A stretch of DNA of 16,125 bases from positions 1 through 16,125 of the forward strand of contig NZ_CAJODG010000046.1 of assembly GCF_905233635.1 (NCBI RefSeq). The letters are read 5' to 3'. This DNA comes from Selenomonas sp. AE3005 (lineage in GTDB: Bacteria; Bacillota; Negativicutes; Selenomonadales; Selenomonadaceae). The position numbers and the translations under genes were made by a program. The notes beneath the pieces are model-generated. The model did not search any database. It was not told the DNA's origin and was given only the letters and a program-made list of their open reading frames with translations. Positions 1 through 8,500 of the stretch are shown in pieces (position 1 is the first letter of the stretch; the number at the start of each line of letters is the position of its first letter).

Positions 1-1306
1 AGGCGAATGACCAGGTATACATGTGGTTGCCGCCGGCAAAGACGGAGTAATTTATAGGCGCATTGGCAGCTGCCAGGTCTTTGACATTTTTATTGATTTC
101 CGTCATACTTGCATGACTGTCCCAAAAGGTCTTATTTCGCGCGACTTTGCTGCCCAGGGATTCCCAAAGGGCTGTTGCGGCATTCATGCCGGGGAAGGCT
201 TTTGTATCGCCTTCACAGACGGTTATCCAGAGCTTTTTGTCCTTCATGGCAGCCATTTCTTCCACATTCCACTGGCAGGCTACGAGCCATTGTGCGGCAA
301 ATAAATCCGGATATTTATCGCTGATGGCAATGTTGGCCATGCCGCCCTGTGACTGGCCGGTGCCATAGATGCGGTTTTTGTCTACGCTGTAACGCGCAAT
401 CACATCTTGGAGCAAATCGGACACAAGGGTAAGTCCCGGTGTCCAGACATTTTCATCAGTGGTCATCATGCCGATTTTGTCAACCAAGTCGGCGGTGTAC
501 TGCGGTGCAAGGATAATGCATTCATGTTTGGCCTGTTCGCTGTCACTGGCCCAGACGGTGGCACCGTTGCCTTGGAACAGCGGCGTTTTTATCGCGTTGA
601 TGTTGGCGCTGGCATCAGCCACAAAAAACAGCAGCGGATATTTTTTCTTGGGGTCATAATTTTGAGGCAGGTATAGGTTATAGGGAATCGTGGCGCCCAC
701 TTGCTTATCGGTATATTCATATTGCTGGAAACGTTCCATGTCCGGCTCATTTACCTCTGTCGCGGATAAAGTCAGCGGGGCAAAGATGGTGCCGTCAATA
801 GCGGTAAGAGGGCGCACCTGTTGTACCTGCAGGGATAATTCCGGCAGTTTTCTGTTGGATTGGCGGGGCGCATCAGTGCCCCGGCCATTTTTATCATCAG
901 CAGGTTTTGGCTGACGCCCAGGCTTTTTGCTTAAATCACCATCATAGACATTGTTCTGCTGGGCAAACTGCAGGATAACATAGCGCCCTGTCTGTGCTTT
1001 GTCTGTAAGTTCCGGTTTAGCGGTTACCCTTACCGCTGTAATCTCTTTGCCGGATACAGCAAAGTCCGTTGGCTTTACGGTTGATGGCAAAAGTGCTTTA
1101 GGATATTCTAAAATCGCAGCGGCAACCTGTTCGCCACTGCCGTAGACGCGAGTTACAGCCGTGACTTTTTGCAGGCCATGAGCGGCAGCCGCTGCCTGAA
1201 CTTCACCAGCCTGTACGGTGGCTGCCTGTACCGGCAAAGCGCCCGGCAGCATAAATGCTCCTGTCCCCACCAAAGTCAAAGCCAATAATTTTTGATATCT
1301 GCGCAT
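1..1306 (-). CDS. Secreted EstA-like alpha/beta-hydrolase esterase (3' end beyond window)
   Basis: A serine hydrolase likely exported across the membrane to cleave esters (or peptides, as in the COG4099 'predicted peptidase' group). The start ATG at 1304-1306 has a GGAGGT site just upstream. Residues 1-29 form a signal peptide: positively charged MRRYQK, a hydrophobic core, then a PVQA-A cleavage site. Residues about 40-130 resemble the Ig-like domain found N-terminal in EstA-type esterases. After a polar linker comes the alpha/beta-hydrolase core. The nucleophile is Ser319 in TGQSQGG, Asp367 in CEGDTKAF is the likely acid, and His428 in GGNHMYTW is the catalytic histidine. All 435 codons to the window edge are open, and only the last few tens of residues should be missing. 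It is transcribed from its own promoter behind a structured leader. The exact substrate cannot be told from sequence. Confidence 0.85.
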   Translation of the reverse strand, partial: MRRYQKLLALTLVGTGAFMLPGALPVQAATVQAGEVQAAAAAHGLQKVTAVTRVYGSGEQVAAAILEYPKALLPSTVKPTDFAVSGKEITAVRVTAKPELTDKAQTGRYVILQFAQQNNVYDGDLSKKPGRQPKPADDKNGRGTDAPRQSNRKLPELSLQVQQVRPLTAIDGTIFAPLTLSATEVNEPDMERFQQYEYTDKQVGATIPYNLYLPQNYDPKKKYPLLFFVADASANINAIKTPLFQGNGATVWASDSEQAKHECIILAPQYTADLVDKIGMMTTDENVWTPGLTLVSDLLQDVIARYSVDKNRIYGTGQSQGGMANIAISDKYPDLFAAQWLVACQWNVEEMAAMKDKKLWITVCEGDTKAFPGMNAATALWESLGSKVARNKTFWDSHASMTEINKNVKDLAAANAPINYSVFAGGNHMYTWSFA

Positions 1307-1336
1307 AATCGTACCTCCATACTATTTTTGAGCAAT

Positions 1337-1396
1337 AAAAAAATCGACGTTCCCTAAAAAGGGCGGAAAGCCATTGAGGCTCTCCACGTCGATTTT
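1337..1396 (-). promoter_or_regulatory. Structured 5' leader with terminator-like three-way junction
   Basis: On the minus strand, 1386-1396 and 1340-1350 form a perfect 11-bp closing stem. It encloses an 8-bp stem (1378-1385 with 1365-1372, loop of 5) and a 4-bp stem (1360-1363 with 1352-1355). The helices leave almost no unpaired junction bases. The closing stem runs into seven U (1337-1343), as in an intrinsic terminator. It lies between promoter and gene, about 30 nt upstream of the esterase start codon, so it is a candidate transcription attenuator or unknown RNA regulator. Upstream in the same leader (about 1400-1430), two further short hairpins could compete with it. I do not recognise a known riboswitch class in it. 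It could alternatively be a plain terminator for read-through from upstream, although a promoter lies between. Confidence 0.55.
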
Positions 1397-1447
1397 CTGC
1401 CGCCGAAACGGCACGGCTCCTACACAGCCGTATATGCTATTGGACAT

Positions 1448-1476
1448 ACTATAACACAAGCAGAGCGGATTGACAA
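1448..1476 (-). promoter_or_regulatory. Sigma-70-type promoter of the esterase
   Basis: On the minus strand, TTGTCA (1471-1476) and TATAGT (1448-1453) are separated by exactly 17 bp, a near-consensus vegetative promoter. Transcription should start near 1440, about 130 nt upstream of the esterase start codon, so the structured leader at 1340-1396 would be in the mRNA. Confidence 0.75.
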
Positions 1477-1507
1477 GGATGTTCTCGGCTATATACTACG
1501 ATTATTT

Positions 1508-1663
1508 TTAGGGTTCGTAATTACGCTTTGGCCAGATTTTAGTATCGGTTTTGACATGATGATGAAAGTGGTAGCAAGTGTAGTTGTGGCCCGGCGTGGC
1601 GGCTTGTCGGCAACGGTTGAATACCTTAATATGTTCTTCAACGTCTCGAGCATACTCTAAATT
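1508..1663 (-). pseudogene. Possible 3' remnant of a minus-strand gene (weak)
   Basis: The 1477-1721 gap holds no intact gene. A minus-strand frame is open from 1663 to a TAA at 1508-1510. It has no start codon and ends in a His-rich stretch (CYHFHHHVKTDTKIW) that looks more protein-like than random sequence. It stops just upstream of the esterase promoter, as the 3' end of a former neighbouring gene would. However, the plus strand of the same stretch is also open (about 1382 to a TAA at 1658-1660), so neither reading is secure. If real, it marks where host DNA was cut by arrival of the AT-rich island to the right. The family is not recognised. Confidence 0.2.
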
Positions 1664-1721
1664 TTATATCAGCGCATGGCCATAGAATAAAGTACGCTCT
1701 TTATAAAAAAACATTATTTGA

Positions 1722-1727
1722 TATAAT
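1722..1727 (+). promoter_or_regulatory. -10 box of the recombinase/defence operon promoter
   Basis: A perfect TATAAT lies 45 bp upstream of the recombinase GTG start. At 17-bp spacing the -35 position holds CTTTAT, a poor match, so the promoter is probably weak or activator/repressor controlled. An A7 tract lies in the spacer. Confidence 0.5.
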
Positions 1728-1757
1728 GTAAATGACATTTTAGATGATACTTTACAT
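1726..1757 (+). repeat. Imperfect palindrome overlapping the recombinase promoter
   Basis: ATGTAAA (1726-1732) and TTTACAT (1751-1757) are perfect 7-bp inverted arms around an 18-bp centre. The left arm overlaps the -10 box. The overall size (32 bp) and place, directly upstream of a resolvase-type gene, fit a dimeric recombinase site (res-like crossover) or an autoregulatory operator. Both roles are inferred; binding is not shown by sequence alone. Confidence 0.4.
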
Positions 1758-1772
1758 AAAAGAGGTGATGAG

Positions 1773-2348
1773 GTGAAAATAGGTTATGTTCGTGTTTCCA
1801 CCTTGGAACAACACGAGGAACGGCAAACGGTGGAGCTGACAGAAAAAGCACACGTTGAAAAAATCTTCCTTGATAAGCTATCCGGCAAAGATACTGACCG
1901 TCCCCAGCTTCAGGCAATGCTGGAATTTGCTCGTGAGGGCGATACGGTCTATGTGTCAGAGTTCTCCCGGCTGGCGCGTAGCACAAAGGATTTGCTGGAC
2001 ATTGTGCAGCAGCTGAAGGAAAAACAGGTGCAGGTCATATCCCTGAAGGAGAGCTTCGATACATCAACACCTGCCGGAGAACTGGCAATGACCATGTTTG
2101 CGGCCATTGCTACCTTTGAGCGAAAGATTATGCTAGAACGGCAAAGAGAAGGAATCGCCCTAGCCAAGGCGCAGGGGAAGTACAGAGGGCGTAAGGAAGC
2201 CAAGAAGCCGCAAAATTGGCAAGAACTTGTTGTTAAATATCAATGCAGGGAAATAGCATCGGTTAGCGAATTAGTGAGAATATGTGGATGTTCTAGACCA
2301 ACGATATATAAGTGGCTAAGAAGTTCAGGCATCAATAAAAGTAAATAA
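1773..2348 (+). CDS. Small serine recombinase (resolvase/invertase family)
   Basis: A site-specific recombinase of the Tn3-resolvase/Hin type, 191 aa, the normal size for the family. The start is GTG at 1773, preceded by AGAGGTG. The catalytic domain (about 1-140) shows the nucleophile Ser9 in YVRVSTLEQ, the arginine motif SEFSRLARS (Arg66, Arg69), and the E-helix stretch FERKIMLERQREG. A C-terminal helix-turn-helix lies at about 160-188 (SVSELVRICGCSRPTIYKWL). The gene is followed after 33 bp by the helicase gene, so it heads the defence operon. Base use changes within the gene: the first ~145 codons are mid-GC and the rest AT-rich like the downstream genes, suggesting a recombined or chimeric gene. 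It may act as resolvase, invertase or transcriptional regulator; no inverted specificity cassette is visible in this window. Confidence 0.88.
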   Translation: MKIGYVRVSTLEQHEERQTVELTEKAHVEKIFLDKLSGKDTDRPQLQAMLEFAREGDTVYVSEFSRLARSTKDLLDIVQQLKEKQVQVISLKESFDTSTPAGELAMTMFAAIATFERKIMLERQREGIALAKAQGKYRGRKEAKKPQNWQELVVKYQCREIASVSELVRICGCSRPTIYKWLRSSGINKSK

Positions 2349-2381
2349 ATTGGCATTTATGCTAAGTCGGAGGAATATAGC

Positions 2382-5300
2382 GTGGATAATGATCTAAAGT
2401 TTTTTACTAATGAGCCGGAGCGTGACCTATATGGTCGCTTCTGTAACATATTGAAGGGACACACTCAATTTTTTGACATATTGGTTGGTTATTTTCGAAC
2501 CAGTGGCTTCTTTAAGTTATATCCTGCTATGAAGGATTTAGAGAAAGTTCGGATATTGGTTGGCTTAAATGTAGATGCAAAAACATTTCAAATCATAGAA
2601 CAGTCAAAACAAGATAATTTGTTTGGTGGTGTGACTATAAAAGAGGCCACTGAACATTTTGAAAAGACAGTTGTAGATGAATTTGCAGAAGCTGAACCAT
2701 CTATGTCTGTGGAACAAGGAGTACGTACTTTTATTGATTGGTTGAAGTCTGGGAAAATAGAATTGCGTATGTACACTTATGCACCTATTCATGCAAAAGT
2801 GTATATCCTACGTAAAGACCCGGAACATGTTCCTGACCAATTTGGCAGTGTTATCACAGGCTCCAGCAATTTTTCTATGGCTGGATTGCAGAACAATCTT
2901 GAATTTAATGTAGAATTAAAGGATAGTCATGATGTAAAATTTGCATTGCAGAAGTTTGAAGAATTGTGGGAACGAGGCGTAGATATAACAGAATCATATA
3001 TTGCGACCGTGGACGGCAGTACATGGATGCGGGGGGATATTACACCTTATGAGATATATCTCAAAACTATTTACGAATATTTCAAGGAAGAAATAAATGC
3101 TGATAAGGAAGAATTAGCTGAAAACCTACTACCTGACGGCTATATGCGTCTGCAATATCAGATTGATGCCGTCTTGCAAGCCAAGAAAACACTGGAAGCT
3201 CATAATGGTGTATTTATTTCCGATGTTGTAGGTCTTGGCAAGACTTATATCTGTGCCATGTTAGCCAAAATATTGAAAAAAGGTAGAAAGCTGGTTATTT
3301 GTCCGCCGGTATTGGTGGACTACTGGAAAGAAGTACTGTTGGAATTTGATGTGGCCGCAGATGTTGTGTCTTTAGGAAAACTTGAATCAGTACTAGAGAG
3401 AGCCGATAAATATAAGTACGTATTTGTGGATGAGGCGCACAGATTCCGCAACGCCAGTACAGAGGCTTTTGGCAGATTGCATGCTATTTGCTACGGCAAG
3501 AGAGTAGTCCTGATTTCCGCCACTCCTATTAACAACTACACTAGTGATATAGAGAATCAGATTTATCTTTTTCAGCCGAAACATAATTCTAACATTGTAG
3601 GTGTTAAGAATTTGGAAGAATTCTTCTTGCAGCTTAGAAAAACACAGAATGAGGCAAAAAAACAAGGTGGAGCCGCATACTTTGCCCAAATCAGCGAGAA
3701 TTCAGAAATTATTCGGGACAAGTTGCTCAGGCATATTATGATTCGCAGAACCCGCAGTGAAGTAGCAAAATACTATGCTAAGGACATAGAATTACAGGGC
3801 TTGAAATTCCCTAAATTGGATGCTCCTGAAAAAATTATATATGAATTTGATGAATTGACAGATAAGGTTTTTACCGAAACTATCAATGCTATTAAAGATT
3901 TTAGTTATGCTCGCTATAAGCCGCTTACTTATTTGCAAGGAAAAGCTGCGGAGCCATACGCAAAGATGATGGTAGCACAGCAAAACATGGGTGGATTCAT
4001 GAAAGGCATTTTGGTGAAACGCTTGGAAAGCAGTTTCCACGCCTTCCGTCTAACTCTAGGAAGGTTCGTATCATCTTATGAAAAATTCATCGACATGTAT
4101 AATAATGGTGAAGTATACATCAGTAAAAAAGTTGATGTATATGACTTGCTTGATGATGATGATGATGAGCGTTTGATGAAGCTTATCGAGACAGAAGATG
4201 TGATGCATTTCAATTCAAGTGATTTCCGTTCTAATTTTATCATTGATTTAGAGCGTGATTTGCAAAAGCTTTGCTATTTGCAAAAACTTTGGCAGTCTGT
4301 CAAAACTGACCCTAAACTTATTGAATTTGAAAATGAATTAAAAAATGATAATGTTTTAGCAAGAGCAAAAAAAATAGTCTTTACGGAATCTAAAGAAACT
4401 GCTCAATATTTAGCAGATAAGCTAGGGAAATTGTATGGAGAGAGAATTATTTCTTATTCAGGTGACAGCAACGCATCTCTAAAAAGAGAAATTGAGTACA
4501 GTTTCAATCCTAAGTTCGTTGAGCTAAATAAAGACAAGTATGATATATTGATTACGACTGATGTATTAGCCGAAGGTATTAACCTACATCGCTCTAATGT
4601 AATCATTAACTATGACTTGCCATGGAATCCAACAAGGATTATGCAGCGTGTTGGACGTATCAATCGTGTTGGGACTGCCTTTGAGCGTATCTATGTGTTT
4701 AATTTCTTTCCTACCTCACAAGCTAGTAAACAGCTCCCTTTGACTGACCGTATCTTGGAAAAACTTCAAGCATTCCATGACACTCTCGGTGAAGATTATA
4801 AATTCCTATCTGAAGATGAAAATCCGAGTCCTCAGAAATTGTTTCAGGACTTGTCGCAGAACATGGATGAGGAGCAAGAAGCTAGTCCGGAATTGCAATA
4901 TTTAACGATAATCAGAGAGGTTAGGGATAATAATTCCCAGCTGTTTAACAAAATTAAGCAATTACCAAGGAAATCAAAAACAGGCCGGAATAGTACAGAA
5001 GTACAAGAAGATACAACACTCACTTTTATCCGCAAAGGTGCCTTGAAAAGCTTCTATATTTCAGATAGCCATAATTCTAATGGTTTGTCTTTTATGGAAG
5101 CCATGCGTTATTTAGAATGTGAGCCTAACGAGAAGAAAATTGCCGTAGAAAGTATATATTATGACCATTATCAAGCTAATAACCGTTCTTTTGATGTAGC
5201 ATTGACAGCAGAAGATGTTATAACCAAGAAAAAGGCTGTTATTCGTGGTAATGATGCTAATGTCGTAAAAACGCTCAAAGCAGCGATTAGTTCCGGCCAG

Positions 5301-5546
5301 CTTACTGATGACCAAGAAGATATTGCCAAACGCATAATTCAAGCTATTGAAAATGGTGATATCCCCAAGAATGCTACTAAGGAAATAGTCAAACAGCTAA
5401 AAACGGCTACAAATATTGTTGCAGCCTTTGCAATCGTTCGTGACAATATAGATGATACATATTTGTATGAACGAAAAGATGTTGTCTTGCCAAATGAAGG
5501 AAAAAAGGAAGTTATTCTTTCGTGCTATATGAAGAAACAGGAGTAA
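2382..5546 (+). CDS. PLD-nuclease/SF2 (SNF2-like) helicase fusion, restriction subunit candidate
   Basis: A 1054-aa fusion of a phospholipase D-type nuclease domain and a superfamily 2 helicase motor, probably the DNA-translocating and cutting subunit of the adjacent methyltransferase system. The start is GTG at 2382 with GGAGGA at 2369-2374. PLD region about 20-200: IHAKVYIL (His137, Lys139) and GSSNFSMAGL (160-169); the Asp of a canonical HxKx4D is not in register. Helicase motifs: Walker A GLGKT (284-288), DEAH box VDEAHRF (349-355), motif III SATP (379-382), motif V TTDVLAEGINL (725-735), motif VI QRVGRINRVG (755-764). About 230 residues after motif VI have no recognised domain and may contact the methyltransferase. 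A five-Asp run (about 591-595) is encoded by GAT repeats. The stop is 4 bp before the next start, so the two are co-translated. Base use is strongly AT-rich, indicating transfer. Confidence 0.85.
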   Translation: MDNDLKFFTNEPERDLYGRFCNILKGHTQFFDILVGYFRTSGFFKLYPAMKDLEKVRILVGLNVDAKTFQIIEQSKQDNLFGGVTIKEATEHFEKTVVDEFAEAEPSMSVEQGVRTFIDWLKSGKIELRMYTYAPIHAKVYILRKDPEHVPDQFGSVITGSSNFSMAGLQNNLEFNVELKDSHDVKFALQKFEELWERGVDITESYIATVDGSTWMRGDITPYEIYLKTIYEYFKEEINADKEELAENLLPDGYMRLQYQIDAVLQAKKTLEAHNGVFISDVVGLGKTYICAMLAKILKKGRKLVICPPVLVDYWKEVLLEFDVAADVVSLGKLESVLERADKYKYVFVDEAHRFRNASTEAFGRLHAICYGKRVVLISATPINNYTSDIENQIYLFQPKHNSNIVGVKNLEEFFLQLRKTQNEAKKQGGAAYFAQISENSEIIRDKLLRHIMIRRTRSEVAKYYAKDIELQGLKFPKLDAPEKIIYEFDELTDKVFTETINAIKDFSYARYKPLTYLQGKAAEPYAKMMVAQQNMGGFMKGILVKRLESSFHAFRLTLGRFVSSYEKFIDMYNNGEVYISKKVDVYDLLDDDDDERLMKLIETEDVMHFNSSDFRSNFIIDLERDLQKLCYLQKLWQSVKTDPKLIEFENELKNDNVLARAKKIVFTESKETAQYLADKLGKLYGERIISYSGDSNASLKREIEYSFNPKFVELNKDKYDILITTDVLAEGINLHRSNVIINYDLPWNPTRIMQRVGRINRVGTAFERIYVFNFFPTSQASKQLPLTDRILEKLQAFHDTLGEDYKFLSEDENPSPQKLFQDLSQNMDEEQEASPELQYLTIIREVRDNNSQLFNKIKQLPRKSKTGRNSTEVQEDTTLTFIRKGALKSFYISDSHNSNGLSFMEAMRYLECEPNEKKIAVESIYYDHYQANNRSFDVALTAEDVITKKKAVIRGNDANVVKTLKAAISSGQLTDDQEDIAKRIIQAIENGDIPKNATKEIVKQLKTATNIVAAFAIVRDNIDDTYLYERKDVVLPNEGKKEVILSCYMKKQE

Positions 5547-5550
5547 AATA

Positions 5551-8500
5551 ATGACAGAAAACAATCAGAAAAAAACGCTTTTCTTAAATACGCTAACATC
5601 TGCATATAATCATAAAGAATATGTGCATTTTCTGCAAGAATTGCTTAACGATGTGCAGTTAGTGGCACCAGGAACATTTAACAAAGAATACAGTAGCTTA
5701 TCTGCTGTTATTGAAGGCCATTATCATATTGGCAACTACAAAGGGGCAGATGGTAAGAAAATGGCACTTTTTGCTGTTCAGCTGCAAAATAAAGGTAATG
5801 TAGAAAACGCCCGCAGTACGCAAAGAGCATTTATCAAGTCCTTGCTGGATAACTCTGGCTGTGATAGTGCCTTAGCTGCCTTTTTTACTATGGAAAAGAA
5901 TAGCTATGGACAGGAGCAACCAAGCGATAAGTGGCGTCTTTCTCTTATCCGTATAGAATATGGTTTTGCCGAGGGCAAACTGAGCACAAAACTCACACCT
6001 GCTAAGCGTTATTCCTATCTGGTCGGCAAGGATGAGCCATGCCATACAGCGCAGGAAAGACTTTATGCTATGTTTGTGCAGGATGACGTTAATCCTAGCC
6101 TATGCGACTTGGAAGAGGCTTTCAGTGTTGAAACTGTCACTAAGCAGTTCTTCAACGACTACAAGGAAAAATATCTAGCTGTAAAAGAATATTTAGAGGA
6201 AACTCCTGATTTCATGACAGAGGCCGAGCGTTGCGGCTTTACCAGTGAGCAATTCACAAAAAAACTTATGGGGCAGATTGTCTTCCTCTATTTCATACAA
6301 AAAAAAGGCTGGCTTGGGGTGCAAGCATTCCCAGTACGCTTGACAGACAAAGAATATAAGAGTGCCCTTTTTAGAAATGCCAAAGCTCATAGTTTGATAG
6401 AGAAAGTTTACTCACAACCCGATAATGATGGTATTTCTCGTATTGACCAAAAGGCTTTATTTGCTCTTTCTGACGAAGATGCAAAATTTGTGTCCACACT
6501 GGTAAAAGGCAAGGCATGGGGAGAAGGGCCTAAGAACTTTATGCGCTCACTATATGAATCCTGTGTAAAGCGTGGAAAGAACTATTTTGACGATTACCTA
6601 GAGCCATTATTTTACGAGGCATTGAATGTAAATCGTGGGGAAAATGGCTTCTATGCACGATTCCACTGCCGTGTACCATTCCTAAACGGTGGTTTATTTG
6701 AACAGCTTGATAATTATGATTGGGTAAACTCTGATTTCCATATTCCAAATGAAATGTTCTCAAATGCAGATACCAAGGGCAAGGATGAGGCAGATGGTAT
6801 TTTAGATATCTTTGACCGCTATAATTTCACAATGGCTGAAGATGAACCAATGGAACGTGAAGTAGCCATTGACCCCGAAATGCTAGGTAAAGTCTTTGAG
6901 AATCTGCTAGATGTAAAAGATAGAAAATCTAAGGGTGCTTTCTATACGCCTCGTGAAATAGTTCATTATATGTGCCAGGAAAGTTTGATAAATCACCTTG
7001 CTACTAGTACAGGAATTATAGAAGAGGACATAAGGAAGTTCATTCTCTATGGTGAATACTTCCGTGATAGTGATTGTCTTAAGACCAAAGAAGTTTATAA
7101 AGACGGCAAGCGTTCATACACAATTGACAAAGAACGTGACATGGAAATGCCGGAAAGTATATTCAGTTTCAAATCTAACGTGAACCGTCTAAAAGAAATT
7201 GACGATTTATTAGAAAATATAAAGATTGCCGATTTAGCAGTAGGCTCTGGTGCATTTTTATTGGGATTACTTAATGAAATAGTCAGGGCACGTCAAACCC
7301 TTTCAGCCTATATGGCTATAGAAATGAATGGCTTTCAGAGGCTCAATTTCTACGCCTATGGTCGTAAAACTTATGATTTGAAGGTAAATACTATTAAAAA
7401 CTGCCTCTTCGCATGTGATTTGGAACCAAGCGCCACAGATATAACTAAACTTCGCCTGTGGCTTTCCATTGTTATAGACGATGAAACAGTGAAACAAGAT
7501 AATTCTGATGGTATGTTTGACGTACATACGGAGCCACGTCAGTTACCAAACTTAGATTGTAATGTTATCTGTGGTAATAGCCTTGTAGATGAATTTGAAG
7601 GAATTTCGCTTATAACTGAAAGTCGTCTGCTAAAAAATCAATCAAAATTAGGTATGGATAGTTTTTATCAGGCTGGATTTGATAATATGCTCCGTGAGTT
7701 AATTAAACTACAAGATGAGCTTTATTTTACTAAAGAACACGAAACTAAAAAACAAATCAAAGATAAAATACATGATATTTACGATACAATTATTCTTCAC
7801 CAAATAGGAAGTAATTTAAGAGCGGTAGACAATTATAATCGTATTAAAACATTATCCCAGCAGCCTTTTATATTATGGCAATTATATTTCCCAAAAGTAT
7901 TCAGAGAAAAAAGGGGATTTGATATTGTTATTGGCAATCCACCATATATTAAAGAACGTGATAATAGTGATGTTTTTGAACCAGTAAATAATACAAAATT
8001 TGGAAAAAAATATCACCAAGGTAAAATGGATTATTGGTATTATTTTTTGCATAAAGCTATAGATCTAACAAATAAAACTGGGCATATTTCATTCATCACA
8101 CCTCGTTATTGGATAAATGGAGCAGGCGCATCTAAACTAATTGAAAGAATACAACGAGAATTGAGTTTTGATGTTATTGTTGATATAGGTAAATTAAAAG
8201 TATTTGATAATGTTGTTGGCCTACATATGATTTGTCAATATTCAAAATCTAAACATGATGAATTACTATATAAGAAGTTAGAAAACTCATTAGAAGATTT
8301 ATCCAAAATGAGTGATACAGAAAATCTAAAAGTTAAGGTTTTAGATAATGAAAAAATTATTTCATCGAATGAAATTGTTTTAGAAAATAGGACTGCATAT
8401 GAGGGTGCGGTACATTTAGGTGATATAGCAGATATATCTCAAGGTGTGGTTGAGGCTTCGGATAAAATTAGCAATAGGATGTATAAAAAGAATCCTAGGA

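Noticed and set aside
23..914. Several plus-strand frames of 66-93 aa at the left end
   Set aside because: All are antisense to the continuous minus-strand esterase, which has signal peptide and catalytic triad.
1337..1440. Cyclic-di-GMP, purine or THF riboswitch in the esterase leader
   Set aside because: The stems have almost no junction nucleotides and none of the conserved core sequences of these classes on either strand.
4151..4168. GAT trinucleotide repeat in the helicase gene as a phase-variation switch
   Set aside because: Five units of three bases only change the number of Asp residues and cannot shift the frame.
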